64,000 bases of DNA. Origin: Astropecten irregularis. Taxonomy: Eukaryota > Echinodermata > Asteroidea > Paxillosida > Astropectinidae. Below the pieces are notes generated by a model. The model was not told where the DNA came from and did no database searches. It worked only from the letters and a program-made list of their open reading frames with translations. Where the stretch lies: positions 744,001 through 808,000 of the forward strand of contig OZ020254.1 in NCBI GenBank assembly GCA_963971285.1, read 5' to 3'. The number at the start of each line of letters is the position of its first letter. Within the stretch, counting starts at the first letter, position 1. Shown here one piece after another: positions 31,588 through 42,884 of the stretch. A program made the translations under genes and the position numbers.

Positions 31588-34354
31588 GGCTGCAGTGCTT
31601 TTCGCCAGCCCGAGCAAGGCCAACATACCGCCGAGTCACGCCTCCAGATCTTTCAGAACCACGCCCCCATGGACCAGTTAATATGTCCCGTTCATGGACC
31701 TACATTCATGCGGGTTTGCAATAAGAAGAAATGATGTGACTTGTACCAAATACCCTTCAATATTTCCCTGACCACGGAAAACACTCGCAATCGCATCAAG
31801 TATGAACCGGGCTCTATCCAAGTTTACCAAGGTCAACCGATAAACATTATTCAGGAACATCAAAACTCATCACGTCGTTAAAACAATCAGCTCAAGAATT
31901 CCACCTTCAACCCCAACAGACCAATTAATGCGGACCGTAAACTTTTAAGTGTCCAATCTCGCAAATTCGTCATCAGGCCGTTCCGTTTCCACATTTTTGG
32001 ACAAGAAATAATTCGTTTTCTCGGTGGTGTCTTTTTCATCGAAGACGCTAAGGAATTTGACCTGTGGCTTCACTAAAGAATGTCAGGGTTTCACTTTGGT
32101 ATGACTCCGGTGCCGGTGGTCGAAGGTTGGGTCCAACCGATGATAGAATGCAGAAACACCATTAATTATTTCCTTCAATATTTTTGCACATTCTCATAAT
32201 TGATATCCCTTCGTTCTATATACTAATTCAATTCAATAACAACAATTGTGATACTAAATTATGTTATGGTTCAGAGGTTTGAACAAATTGAGTCGTTAGC
32301 TATATTACTTTCATTAATTTCATCGCACAAATTGCATGATGCTTCTCTCTTTTTTCATGATATTCTTCTCAGCACCTAAAAAATTTAACTGGAGCCGGTA
32401 ATGGCAATGTATGCCATAGACGCCACGATGTCTGTCTGCCTTGGTGTAATGGACATGGGGCTTGAATGAGGATCATTTATAATATCTTCTGAGAGGAGAT
32501 ACCTACACAGCCTGGCGTGAAAGGATATTTTTTGTAGACATGGACAAGCAAAATATCATTCTTCAGGAAATGAATAAATACCGATATAAGTTTATTGTTA
32601 TTATTATTTATTTAATTATTATTCCTATAATCGAGGATGGATACTTAGGGAGACATTCCCACAGGATCGTGCACAAAACTTTATTACCTTTTCTATAAAC
32701 ATCATCCCAACAAATAAACTTGAAATTGACATTATGTTTGAAGTTATTGTTGTTCTCTCTCCGCCCCTTTCTTCCCCTCATAACAACTCATATAGCTCGC
32801 ATCTCCTTGTAGACTATAAAACAGCACCGGTTTCCTATATACTCCTATAAAGGTTTGTGCCTTAGCAACCAGTGGGCGTGTCATCCGTGGACATGCTGCC
32901 AAAATGTTCTCCTTGACCGAAATGAAATAGGTGTATACCCTGCAGTAAGTCGGTGAAACTCCATCGCATGTTTGGCGCCTGGTATCCGTGAACGGCTGAA
33001 CTTTACTGTCACAAACTAACTCGATATTCGAACCGGGACCTAGGGGCATTAATTCTCCCCAATTCGAACCCCTTTCTGTCCTTATTGGGGTGCTGGGTCT
33101 TTCAAAACCCATTAACGGAGATGGAGAACTTCTACACCTTTGGGGAAAGCGTTGAAAATTAAATGGAGATATCTGGGGGTGAGGGGGTACCTCTTTTTCC
33201 ATTTTTGTGGTGGTGGGACTGAGGTATAGTGAGGTACCATATTACACCAAGCGTCCGAGGTGATATTTTTAAGGTGAACTAAAAAAGGAAATTAGCTGGC
33301 AAGCTATATGGAAATGTGTCATGGCATTTTCAACAGTAAGTTTGTGAAAAAGATTAGGTATAGCGACCATAGCATTTCTGCGACACGCCATGCGCAACCC
33401 AATTGGTTTAAAGGCATAAAAAAAAAACGCCAACGGAAAGAACTAAAAAACCGAACTTGCTTTTTTTCAGCATTTGTGTGTATGTGGCCACTCACACACC
33501 TGAAAATGTGAGTGATTGTTTCTGTTAATTTCTACATTTTACCAAATCCACTGTCTGAGCTTGGAGGAAGGAAGGTCTTCCTCTCATGATCGGGGGAATG
33601 TTGCATACAGTATATAAGTTTCAACATTATAAACGCATTTAAAGTTGCAAATGAAATACATTTGCTGGCCAAGCCCGGCTCAAACAACCTAAGAGTTTTG
33701 ATATGCACTGTTGGTATGTTAAGTGATCTGCCATGCAGTTTGTGGCAACATTTTTACGAATAACACAGTCTTGAATGTTTCTTTTTGGGGGTAATGGATG
33801 GATAACCAACTACGGGACATAAAACCGGTCTCAACGGACGTCCATAGTGAGGCTTTCATCCGTTGCGTTCATTCGACGGCGAATGATGGAATAATATGGC
33901 AAGCGACTGGGCGAGACGTGTGGGCACTACCCATCACCCCTAGTCCCGTTTCCTCGAGTGCCTTGCCGCCGTTCCATGGTTTCGTTTGTCCAAGGGGAAG
34001 GAAACGGCAATAAACACTGCTCCACTCCCCAGACACTCCCCATCGCCATGTTTATACGCTCTGCTCCTTGCATCAACTCGACCATGAATCAGTCGAGTAG
34101 GAGGATACCATACCGCTCTTCGATCCTAAAGGAGTGTTTGTTGTTTAAAAAAGCAAAGAAATAAAGTGTAGTATAATGCGCCCTAAAATCACTAGGGCGA
34201 TGACGTCAGAAATGCTGATGACCAATCAGACAACTTTGTACCAGCCAAAATGAAATGGACTTAGTGGCCGGCCCAAGGGGAACACATAAGGAACAAGCAA
34301 TCCGTTTTCGTAGTCAACCCAGTATTACGATGAAGATTTGCCATCATCATTTGG

Positions 34355-34496
34355 TTTATTGAAAAGTGAACAAAAAATATTGACTGGAGGCTAGAGCGGG
34401 ATTCGAACCAGCGACCTCCGGAATCAACCGAATCATGTCCCGGAGGTCGCTGGTTCGAATCCCAGTCCAGTCAATTGTTCTTTGTTCACTTTTCAA
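34355..34496. mobile_element. palindromic tRNA-half SINE (head-to-head), second locus
   Basis: The left arm is GAAAAGTGAACAAAAAATAT then GGGATTCGAACCAGCGACCT. The right arm is AGGTCGCTGGTTCGAATCCC, then TCAATTGTTCTTTGTTCACT. The arms meet at a short spacer around 34423-34438. As at 5411, only B-box halves are present; the right tail continues TGTGGTTATTTGATGATAAT like the full SINE. Confidence 0.7.
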
Positions 34497-35233
34497 GTTC
34501 CGCCTGTGGTTATTTGATGATAATTTGGTTTAATAAACAATTAATGATTACATTCGAGACTATTTGCTTTCCAAATCTTAATGAGGTCATAGATGATTGC
34601 TCCCTTGCTTTCCTCCATAATAATGTAAAAATGGCTCATTGTCGAAAAACGAAACTTCTGTTTTCACTCAGACTTCATACGTTGACATCCCCCAATAAAT
34701 TGATAAACGACATAATGGTACAGAAAACACCGCGGCAGCATGATCTCGGGTCAGGCTGCACCGGGAATCTGGCTCCATCGGCCCGTACGGTGTTTCAGCC
34801 AGAAGCTACCAATGCCTCGGAGTCACCACTGCACAAACAAACCAACCGCATCGACACAAGAAAAATTGACACCATTTGAAATGATGTTGTCTCGTCATGA
34901 ATTATTGCTGTAGACGATGGATTGGTGTGGCCTTAATAACCCTTTGAACATACACACTCGAGGAATCGGCATTGCAAAACCCGCCATCCGAAACAAGTAA
35001 GGAGTCAATGCACTAGCAATGTAATTACATTATATATATAGGCAAATGCAAAATAGCACAACCTTTTCTATACGATTCTGACAATTTTTCTTACCAAGTA
35101 TTCAGAAAATTTGCTTTTTTTTATTAAAATTAGAATTTCCAGATTAATTTATGCTCCTAAATAGCGACTTCTCAATTATTATTGGCACTTTTCCATCGCT
35201 GTTGTTTTTCCTCGTTTTAAAAATAATGTGCGT
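34497..35233. other. no gene seen; one GC-rich patch
   Basis: AT-rich apart from a GC-richer stretch at 34730-34835. Frames here, including one of 134 codons at 34475-34879, show no known domain and overlap the SINE tail. Confidence 0.5.
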
Positions 35234-35535
35234 TTAAAGGTGACTATCATGCTTTGGTAGCATACCGAAACAGAAATCTTGATATGACAGTCTTACCGGG
35301 TATAAAGATAGTGATGGTAGGAAAAACTGTTTAAAAAAATCTTTTTTATCCAGAAAAAGGTAAAACCAATTACCAAAAACATGTTTGATCTTTTAAAGAA
35401 AAAAAATAACGGTGAATAAATTATAAAAATACTGTGGTCGTTTTTCACTGTTTTCTCAAAAAGTGAGCACCGTATGGGACTAAAGAAATCTGTATTTTCT
35501 CCGACAAAACGGCCAAAAATGAGATTACCTTTTAC
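35234..35535 (+). mobile_element. MITE-1 copy, with internal deletions
   Basis: It starts TTAAAGGTGACTATCATGCT and ends near ATGAGATTACCTTTTACTG. The internal blocks are shortened. Confidence 0.75.
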
Positions 35536-36127
35536 TGTCTTTCGGTAAATCAATGGAGTATTTTCTGTTCGGCTTGTCGAATCACACCTGTGGAGCAAGT
35601 TTGCGGTTTCCTGCATGGCTATCCTAAAGTCAATAAATGTTTCCCAAAACCCGCAAAGCAAACGTTTATTTTGGTTAATATGCCATTATCATCCTATAGA
35701 TTTAGTGTGCGACATAACTGATTCCTTTCCAATTTGAAGAAAAACTGGCAATTGATAAAGGACAGTTTGTACATTTGTGAAATACTTGACCACTGTCGTG
35801 TTTGACCACGTTCAGGGCAAACGTCCACAACACACATTTTGTATAAGCACACTGGGAAGGTTAAGCAGGCCGACCACAAGTTATACCAAATTCCAATGCA
35901 TATGAAGAATATTTTTGCCAAGCAGTTCAGAGTTCCTTGAAGCCAGCGGGGCGACCTATAAACAACATGAACATTTACCGGCATTTCATACATTTCAGTC
36001 TAGTTTAGGCCACCATACACAGAGTTGTTCCTAGCTCTATATTCTTAAGGCTGCACATTGTCTATACCCCACACCCACTCCCCTGGGAAGAAGCCGATAC
36101 CTGGCACGCGGTTTCAGGTACAGTATA

Positions 36128-36345
36128 CAGGATTGGTAGCATACCGGTACCCAAACAGAAATGTTCACATATTTATGTATAACTTTCAGGTATGAAGATG
36201 GTGCTGGGAGAAACAGGCGTTAAAATATTTCCGGCTGAAATGCTATATTTATCCAGAAATAAGTAAAACAAAGAGATAAAACTAATAGATTTGAAAATAC
36301 TGTGAGCGTTTTTCACTGTTTTCTACAGTTTCCGATGATGATCTA
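36128..36345 (+). mobile_element. MITE-1 copy, truncated at both ends
   Basis: It runs from TACAGGATTGGTAGCATACC through AAGATGGTGCTGGGAG to GCGTTTTTCACTGTTTTCTA. Confidence 0.65.
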
Positions 36346-36452
36346 AGGTTTTATGAGCTGAAAATGTTTACAAGTTTGTTCTAATTCCATGACAAAAGCA
36401 TGAACAGCCTGCAGCTGTTCTGTCACCTTTATACCAATCCTGTATTATGCCT

Positions 36453-36819
36453 TTAAAGGATCATACTTTGGTAGCACACCGAAGTAAAAATCTTCACAGA
36501 TTTACCTATAACGTACAGGGAATAAAGATGGTGATGGTATAACTATGCCGTTAATTTTTTTCTGCCTGAAATGCTGTATTTATCCAGAAAAGAGTAAAAC
36601 CGGTGACCAACAATTTTTGATCTTTTAAAGATAAAAAATAAAAGAGAAAAGACTTAAGAAATACTGTGGCCGTTTTTCACTGTTTTTTTTTTTTTTTTCA
36701 AAAATTGGGCATCGTATGGGACTGGAAATTTTCATAGATTACTGTATCTTCCTTGATATTTTTGCCCATGAATTTGTATTTCTTTGACAAAAACCAAAGT
36801 TTGATAATATTGCCTTTAA
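36453..36819 (+). mobile_element. MITE-1 copy whose 3' end seeds a tandem array
   Basis: It starts TTAAAGGATCATACTTTGGT and ends ACCAAAGTTTGATAATATTG, then CCTTTAA. The last 27 bases form the first part of the 71-bp repeat unit that follows. Confidence 0.85.
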
Positions 36820-37284
36820 TTCTGGAACATGACGGTAACAGAAGATGCACAAACACACCAAAAACCAAAGTTTGATAATATTGCCTTTAATTCTGGAACA
36901 TGACGGTAACAGAAGATGCACAAACACACCAAAAACCAAAGTTTGCTAATATTGCCTTTAATTCTGGAACATGACGGTAACAGAAGATGCACAAACACAC
37001 CAAAAACCAAAGTTTGATAATATTGCCTTTAATTCTGGAACATGACGGTAACAGAAGATGCACAAACACACCAAAAACCAAAGTTTGATAATATTGCCTT
37101 TAATTCTGGAACATGACGGTAACAGAAGATGCACAAACACACCAAAAACCAAAGTTTGATAATATTGCCTTTAATTCTGGAACATGACGGTAACAGAAGA
37201 TGCACAAACACACCAAAAACCAAAGTTTGATAATATTGCCTTTAATTCTGGAACATGACGGTAACAGAAGATGCACAAACACAC
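36793..37284. repeat. 71-bp tandem repeat, seven copies
   Basis: Units begin at 36793, 36864, 36935, 37006, 37077, 37148 and 37219, exactly 71 bp apart and almost identical; one unit has GCTAAT for GATAAT. Each unit is the 27-bp MITE-1 end plus 44 bp of flanking sequence (TTCTGGAACATGACGGTAAC and onward to AACACACC). As 71 is not a multiple of three, the overlapping frames read on the minus strand are by-products of the repeat. Confidence 0.95.
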
Positions 37285-38340
37285 GGGGATAGAATGGAAC
37301 GGCTCCAGTTCTGGGCAACTTGTGTTTCCATGCCAACTGCCATTCTCGGTTTCAGTATTAATACCGTAGGCAATGCTTTGCGTGTGGGGAGTACTGTGTG
37401 GGAGGTTTTTCCCGCGTTTTTGGTTGGCTTCTTGAAATTCTCAGTTAAAATTCTCCGAAAAGTAACTTTTATCGGGATGGTATTCGGAACAGTAAACAAG
37501 CTTTAACTTATCATGCTCTAGACACGTAGAGGAGAAAGTGGGCCAGGGAATATTGACCTAGCATGACCCTTCGATTCTAAAACCGTGTCAAGTCAGAATG
37601 TTAGTCCTCCTGTCTGTTTGTTTGTCCATTTTCTTCACTGTAATTCTTAAGCTTGGTATATATACGGCGGGGACTGCACCACTATATATTTCAAGTGAAC
37701 TAATTATTGTTTGTCGACATCTTTTACCGTCCGCAAAACAACCGTTGTGTGCCGAACAAGAAATTCCGGACAGTTCGTAACCTCAAACTCGACAGGTTTC
37801 CTTTTTTAAATCACTGATTGAATTCCGCACTTTGTCTTGATCTATGTTTGTTATTTCGGTGAAGACTGAGTCCCACGATAGTCAATGGGGGAAGGGTAGA
37901 CCAGGCATGGGACACAATACCGGCCCGTACAGCGCCGAGGGACAACATCGTGACGGCCGGGCGCTCGACGCGGCCGCCCTGTCTCCTCACAACAACATTG
38001 ATGGGGAATCTCATTCAGTGGAAGACGGTGCCCCCTTTTTGGAGACAGCAACCGGGAGCACTGACCGGAGGACAATAAGATGTCACCCCTATCTGTAAAT
38101 AAAGGCAAATTCTCAATGTGATTCGGGATGAACGATACCATTAATTAGCCTCGGAGTACTTCAGCGCCGGCCCAATTTTTTTTTTTGGCACTGGGCTTTT
38201 TGTTGAGCATCTTGCATTGTAGGTGGCATTATTTATTATGCGCAGGGAGCACGGACGCACGACTGTCTGTGATTCTAGAAACACACATGATACCAGGGTT
38301 CTGTTAAATATGACTTGTCGTTTTTTGAATCATGGAGTTT
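37285..38340. other. no defensible gene; GC-rich island
   Basis: A GC-rich stretch around 37915-37990 lies inside an 84-codon plus-strand frame (37844-38098; VKTESHDS... through GDGAPFLE-like residues). No splice sites or known domain support it. The rest is AT-rich. Confidence 0.4.
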
Positions 38341-38515
38341 AGGAGGGCCTGACGTTTCGATCATATAGCAGGATCTTTCTCATATAGCCTTTGAGCAAGA
38401 TCCTGCTAGAATCGAAACGTCAGACCATTCTAACTCCAAGCATTTAAAAAAAATACATTTCAGGTCAGTATTTTGGTTGATGACCAGTTTGAAACAGTTT
38501 ACAGTACTTGTATCA
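38341..38515. repeat. palindromic hammerhead-like repeat, copy B
   Basis: AGGAGGGCCTGACGTTTCGA at the left is mirrored by ATCGAAACGTCAGACC and CTAACTCCAAGCATTT, followed by the outer arm CAGGTCAGTATTTTGGTTGA and ACTTGTA. Its left outer arm is absent. Confidence 0.65.
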
Positions 38516-38625
38516 TAGAGTAAGGAAGAAATTGATTCGAATATTATTTTGATAGAAAGCGGCGGTATCGATGACACTCTTTATCGTGTGAAATCTCTAA
38601 AGTCATGCTAAGAGACCTTTTTTTA

Positions 38626-38735
38626 ATTTCTGAGTCTGACGTTTCGAACTTTGTCAGGATCTTCGTCCCAAATTTCCGAAAGATCATGCTAGAATCGAAA
38701 TCGAAGACATTCGGAGAAAGATCCTGCATTATGAA
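38626..38735. repeat. palindromic hammerhead-like repeat, copy C (most ribozyme-like)
   Basis: On the minus strand GGGACGA (38669-38663), a possible stem-II stretch AGATCCTGACAAAGTT and CGAAAC (38646-38641) mimic the CUGANGA...GAAAC core of a hammerhead ribozyme, but with GG for the invariant CU. A second inverted GATCTTTC/GAAAGATC pair follows. Confidence 0.5.
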
Positions 38736-38790
38736 GGGTCCAAACGCCAGGCATATCGAACTCCGAGAACTCCGAGTATATGATTTTCAA

Positions 38791-38975
38791 TACAAGTAAT
38801 GAACTGCTGCAACCCCGACTGCTCATCAACCAAAATAATGACCTAATATTTATAAAAATTCCTGCAGTAACGTATGAGGGCCTGACGTTTCGATCCTTGT
38901 ATTAGCCTCGAAATGTCAAGCCCTCCTAACTCCAAGCATTAGTGATGAGCAGTTTGCAGCAGTTCATTACTTGTA
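38791..38975. mobile_element. palindromic hammerhead-like repeat, copy D (both outer arms)
   Basis: Terminal inverted repeats TACAAGTAATGAACTGCTGC and GCAGCAGTTCATTACTTGTA are perfect over 20 bp. The next blocks (CTGCTCATCAACCAAAAT on the left; GATGAGCAG on the right) and the inner GGGCCTGACGTTTCGATCCT with its eroded mirror match copies A and B. This gives the full unit of 185 bp. Confidence 0.75.
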
Positions 38976-39327
38976 TGCCGATAGATTGTAGTACGTTCAA
39001 AGATGAAAAAATGTTTGATTTGGCTCAGATTGGGACGAACAGAAACCGCAGTTATGCGAAAATCACAAACTAGAAGGAACTAGCTTTGTGGTTACATGAA
39101 CATTCAACTAATGTTAGAATTCTGGACCTAGCTAGGGAAACATCATGCGATGTTTGTCTGAAACTCCCATTGTGTGATGTCAAACTGAATAGGTCCCCCC
39201 GTCGTCTGCTATTGTTGAAGACTCAACATACCAAGCATTTTTAAGAACCCAAATCGATTCCTTGAACAAAGTACTCAAATGTAATTTATTTTAATTGCTG
39301 GCACGGCCCTCCCAAGATCTCATATTC

Positions 39328-39634
39328 GTAAAGGTATACTAGCATACTTTGGTAAATTGGTAGCATACCGAAACAGAAATTATTATAGATTTACCCATAA
39401 CTTACAGGGTATAAAGATGGTGATGTTAGAATCATACCGTTAAAGTTTTTCTGCTTATGCCTAAATGCTGTATTCATCCAGAAAGGACGTTTTTACTGTT
39501 CAAGTTCTCAAAAACGGTGTGCACTGTATGGGCCTGGGATTTTCACAGATGACTGTTACTGTATCACTCTTGATATTTTTTGCCCATGAATCTGCATTTC
39601 TTTGACAAAAACCAAAGTATGATAATACCTTTAA
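39328..39634 (+). mobile_element. MITE-1 copy with a small 5' duplication
   Basis: It starts GTAAAGGTATACTAGCATAC and ends ACCAAAGTATGATAATACCT, then TTAA. The near-5' block TTGGTA occurs twice. Confidence 0.8.
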
Positions 39635-39872
39635 GCGAGAAGGAAATCGTACGGATACCTAGGTAGATTAGCAGCATTGGAAATCATGGAATGGATGGAA
39701 TATTTGGTGTTGGCATCCAGTCATTGCTGTGAAACTATATATACAGGTAAAATAAACGGTACGCGTCAAGGCTTGAAAATGATAGAAAAAAACAAATGCA
39801 GCGACTGGAGTTCTATTAATTTCTCTGAAGAGGTATCGGGACGCCAACCACGACCTTTAGGATGAAATCACT

Positions 39873-39888
39873 GGTTCTTTTCAGAACC
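39873..39888 (+). other. orphan histone-mRNA-type stem-loop
   Basis: GGTTCTTTTCAGAACC is a perfect 6-bp stem with the canonical UUUC loop of the replication-dependent histone 3' end. No histone reading frame lies upstream and no clear purine-rich downstream element is seen. Confidence 0.4.
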
Positions 39889-39929
39889 AACTCTAGTTTC
39901 AGGGGAGTTATCTTCGTTCCGACACTCCC

Positions 39930-40000
39930 CTGGCTGATTTAAGATAAGCCCGATCTACAAGGCTGGAGGTCGTGGGTTCGAACGCCACCCGAGAAAACTT
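39930..40000 (+). repeat. tRNA-like fragment with B box
   Basis: GTGGGTTCGAACGCCACC has a T-arm/B-box shape; the preceding half is too eroded to see an A box. It is probably a SINE remnant of a different family from the one at 24008. Confidence 0.4.
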
Positions 40001-40453
40001 ACCGTAGACTCTGTTTCCCACGGACATTTCAAAGCTTGAAGTTTAAGTGTATGTAATCTCCTTCTAAAACACGTTTCGTTTAGAACAAACATTAATGATT
40101 TATCATCGCAACGGCACAATCAATCTCATCTCCAATCATGTTGTGTATAAATAGCTCTCTCCTTATAGTACCCCACCCCCTCAAACCAAGAGGACCACGC
40201 CCCTTAACCTCATGACCGATTTTCCCAGACACCTGAAGGAGGTTTAGGCCCCACGGGAGGCCCAGAAAGCATCACCCTGTTCCCTCTGCAATTTTCTGTC
40301 ACTTCTTCAATTATTGTGAATGTATATAAAAGACACGTCAGGGGAGATAGTGCATGGAAAACATACAAAGACCACCCAGTGGGGAAGAAGGCACATTGAC
40401 CTGACAGTCTCCCCCCACTCTCTGATCTGAGTAATGTTGGGATTGACGCACCT

Positions 40454-40480
40454 GGGTCACCTGACCTGACCTAAGGTCAT
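40454..40480. promoter_or_regulatory. cluster of nuclear receptor half-sites
   Basis: GGGTCACCTGACCTGACC is followed by TAAGGTCAT; the right part contains TGACCT-A-AGGTCA, an everted repeat with one-base spacer. Four half-sites lie in 27 bp. Motif evidence only. Confidence 0.3.
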
Positions 40481-40810
40481 CAATCAACAAGAGAGGAAAA
40501 GAGGAGAGAAAGTGAGAGAAACGAACAGCAATGCTGCTGGTACAGGACGATGACTCTCGTAGAGAACGTGGTCTTTTCACCCCCAACATCATCCTTTAAT
40601 CTGTATATACTCAAAGATGCACTGGGCCCCCCCCCAAGAAAGGTCCATAACTTATACTAAGTGCTTCTGAGCACAAGTGAGTAATGATATACCGAGAGGT
40701 AAAACTTGCAAAGTTGTATTTCTGTTTCTTTTACCAAAACAATGGAAAATACTTATAATAATACGCACGCTGCTATATTCCAAGGTCAAGTTTGTTGCCG
40801 CCTGATTGTA

Positions 40811-41010
40811 TTAAAGGCAGTATCATACTTTGTATAGAATACCGAAACAGAAATCTTCACATTTATCTAGCTTACAGGTATAAAGAGGGTGATGGTAGAA
40901 ACATATACCGTTAAAATTGTTCTGCCTGAAATGCTGTATTTACCCAGAAAAGAGTAAAAACCAATGACCAAAACTAATTTTGATCTTTTAAAGATAAAAA
41001 ATAACGGTGA
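40811..41010 (+). mobile_element. MITE-1 copy, 3' truncated
   Basis: It starts TTAAAGGCAGTATCATACTT and reads through the middle palindrome (GATCTTTTAAAGATAAAAAA). It stops where the inverted copy begins. Confidence 0.8.
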
Positions 41011-41380
41011 AGGTAATATCATACTTTGGTTTTTATCAAAGAAATACAGATTCATGGGCAAAAATATCAAGACCAGATACAGTAATAGTCTACTGTGAAA
41101 AATTTCAGTCCCATACGGTGGCCACTTCAGTTTTTTGAGAAAACAGTGAAAACAGCCACAGTATTTTCTTAAGTCTACTCTCTTTTATTTTTGATCTTTT
41201 AAAAGATCAAAATATTTTCGGTCGTTGTTTTACTAATTTCTGGATAAATACAGCATTTCAGGCGGAATAACTTTAACGGTATATGTTTCTACCACGGCAC
41301 CATCTTCATACCCTAAGTTATACGTAAATCTGTGAACATTTCTGTTTTAGTTTCTTACCAAAGTATGATATTACCTTTAA
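41011..41380 (-). mobile_element. MITE-1 copy, complete, inverted
   Basis: It runs from AGGTAATATCATACTTTGGT to ACCAAAGTATGATATTACCT, then TTAA: near-perfect terminal inverted repeats. It abuts the truncated plus copy head-on, as if inserted into it. A further diverged relic may follow to about 41470. Confidence 0.85.
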
Positions 41381-42314
41381 AAGTGTGATATTATACGATT
41401 GGTAAGATCGCAATACAGACATTTACAGATTTACGGTATAATAGTCGTGATATAAACCCCTGCTGACTGAGTTTTCTGCCTATTTTATTTGTTAAAAACG
41501 AGATAAAAAACGATTCTATTATATCCACTGTAAATATTTCATACTTGTGAATTCATAATCAACATTGTTTGCATAGTGCTGATTGAGATACACATACAAT
41601 CTAAAATAAATTAAGTGTTTGATTTTTGCAGTTGAAAAGTAATGTATTGTGATTCCATTTTTTTAATTGAACTCGAGGAGGTTATTTTTGGCCTTGGTAA
41701 AATCTACCGTAACAATATGTTTTATAAGAAAACAGGCATTATATTTTTATGCAAAAAATATATAATTTATACGCCCATTGCACGTCTGAGAAAGACCCCA
41801 GACATCCGTGGATTGCAACTGTAAGTTGCATCCTTGAAGATTTTAATAAATCGCTGAAAGGCTCCGGGTGGAATTGTACAGAGAAAGATAGGCCATCGCC
41901 ATAAGCTTGAATGTTCGCTAGGATTGAGGCCAATTTGCTTTATTTTCGAATGAAATAAAAATGACGAGAACAAAATAGTCTTGTTATTATTATTACCTTT
42001 TATATGAAAAACGAAATTGTAGTAATCTGAAGCCTAATTTCCGTCTGTTATGTTTTTGTCTCGAATTTCTTTTTTCTAGCTCATATAAAACCTTTGCCAA
42101 AGATGATTACTAAACCCTTTGGGAAAAAAAGAGGCAAAAACCCGGGACCGTCGGATAAACTTACCAGCCTGAATCTCTGAATCAGTAAAAAATATTTTTT
42201 TTATAAACAAACTCTGGGCCGTTGTGTTTAAATTTCAAAATGTATGTTGAGGATCCGTGTACAAAATAATGTTCAGAAAATCGTCCAAGCAGTCAAGCCA
42301 TCAACCACACACCA
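41381..42314. other. no gene seen
   Basis: AT-rich sequence with a possible MITE-1 relic at its left end. No gene or RNA is visible. Confidence 0.5.
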
Positions 42315-42437
42315 GGGGCAGATTTCACTAACGCTTTGCGATCATCCCTAAAGCCCCAAAACCATTGCAAGTGCGATGGATTCGCATCGATGATCAATAG
42401 CGATGATCGCAAAAACAAGACTTTAGTGAAATCGGCC
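42315..42437. mobile_element. MITE-2-related copy
   Basis: The ends read GGGGCAGATTTCACTAACG and, inverted, CTTTAGTGAAATCGGCCC. The interior (GCGATCATCC, GATGATCGC) is palindromic but differs from the other copies, so it is a subfamily. Confidence 0.6.
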
Positions 42438-42825
42438 CAAGATGGCCATTGACTCACAAGTAATGTACCAAGAAGGTTTTGTCATGAATTTCCCAACATC
42501 ACTGTTACAAATAGATCAAAGTTTTGCTAGTGCACGTTCTGCGTCACATTTTGCTCAAAGAAAATGATAACATTGTTCGGAACTAAAAGCTAAGTAGCTC
42601 ATGCACTGCATATTAAAACATGAGTTACCTAGCCTGTTTTACAAGTACGGCAACAAGTCACTGTACAGACACATGCTCTGTTTGATTTGTCCATAATAAA
42701 CACGGTCACGCAATTGTGGAAACTCGACAAAGTTTTGAATATTGATGGACAATAAAAACGAACTATCGCATCCCACTAATGTTCGAAATGGAATACATGT
42801 TTTACTGACTGACTATACGTGGAAT

Positions 42826-42884
42826 CATGACCTGACGCGTTTCGATCCTGGAAGGATCTTTATCCAAGATAAAGTTATTTATTT
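42826..42884. repeat. palindromic hammerhead-like repeat, fragment E
   Basis: GACCTGACGCGTTTCGATCC, then GGAAGGATCTTTATCC: the inner block of copies A-D. The arms are absent. Confidence 0.5.

Larger units (their letters stand above)
27722..34354. other. intergenic region with small repeats and GC islands
   Basis: No gene is recognised. It contains a TG microsatellite (28309), a local duplication (28562-28795), a small inverted-repeat element (30560), a MITE-2 (31451) and two GC-richer patches at 31060-31195 and 33880-34010. A 152-codon frame at 32744-33202 (minus) has no family resemblance. Confidence 0.5.

Noticed and set aside
32744..33202. 152-codon minus-strand frame
   Set aside because: No domain, no splice or promoter context, no resemblance to a known family; length is compatible with chance in a less AT-rich stretch.
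34475..34879. 134-codon plus-strand frame
   Set aside because: It begins inside a SINE tail and has no recognisable domain.
36739..37499. Series of 64-85-codon minus-strand frames with repeated MVFGVFVHLLL
   Set aside because: They are translations of the 71-bp tandem array in rotating frames, not proteins.
37844..38098. 84-codon plus-strand frame with VKTES near its start
   Set aside because: The SUMO-site-like start is suggestive of a transcription factor, but there is no donor, no conserved domain and competing frames exist on the other strand.
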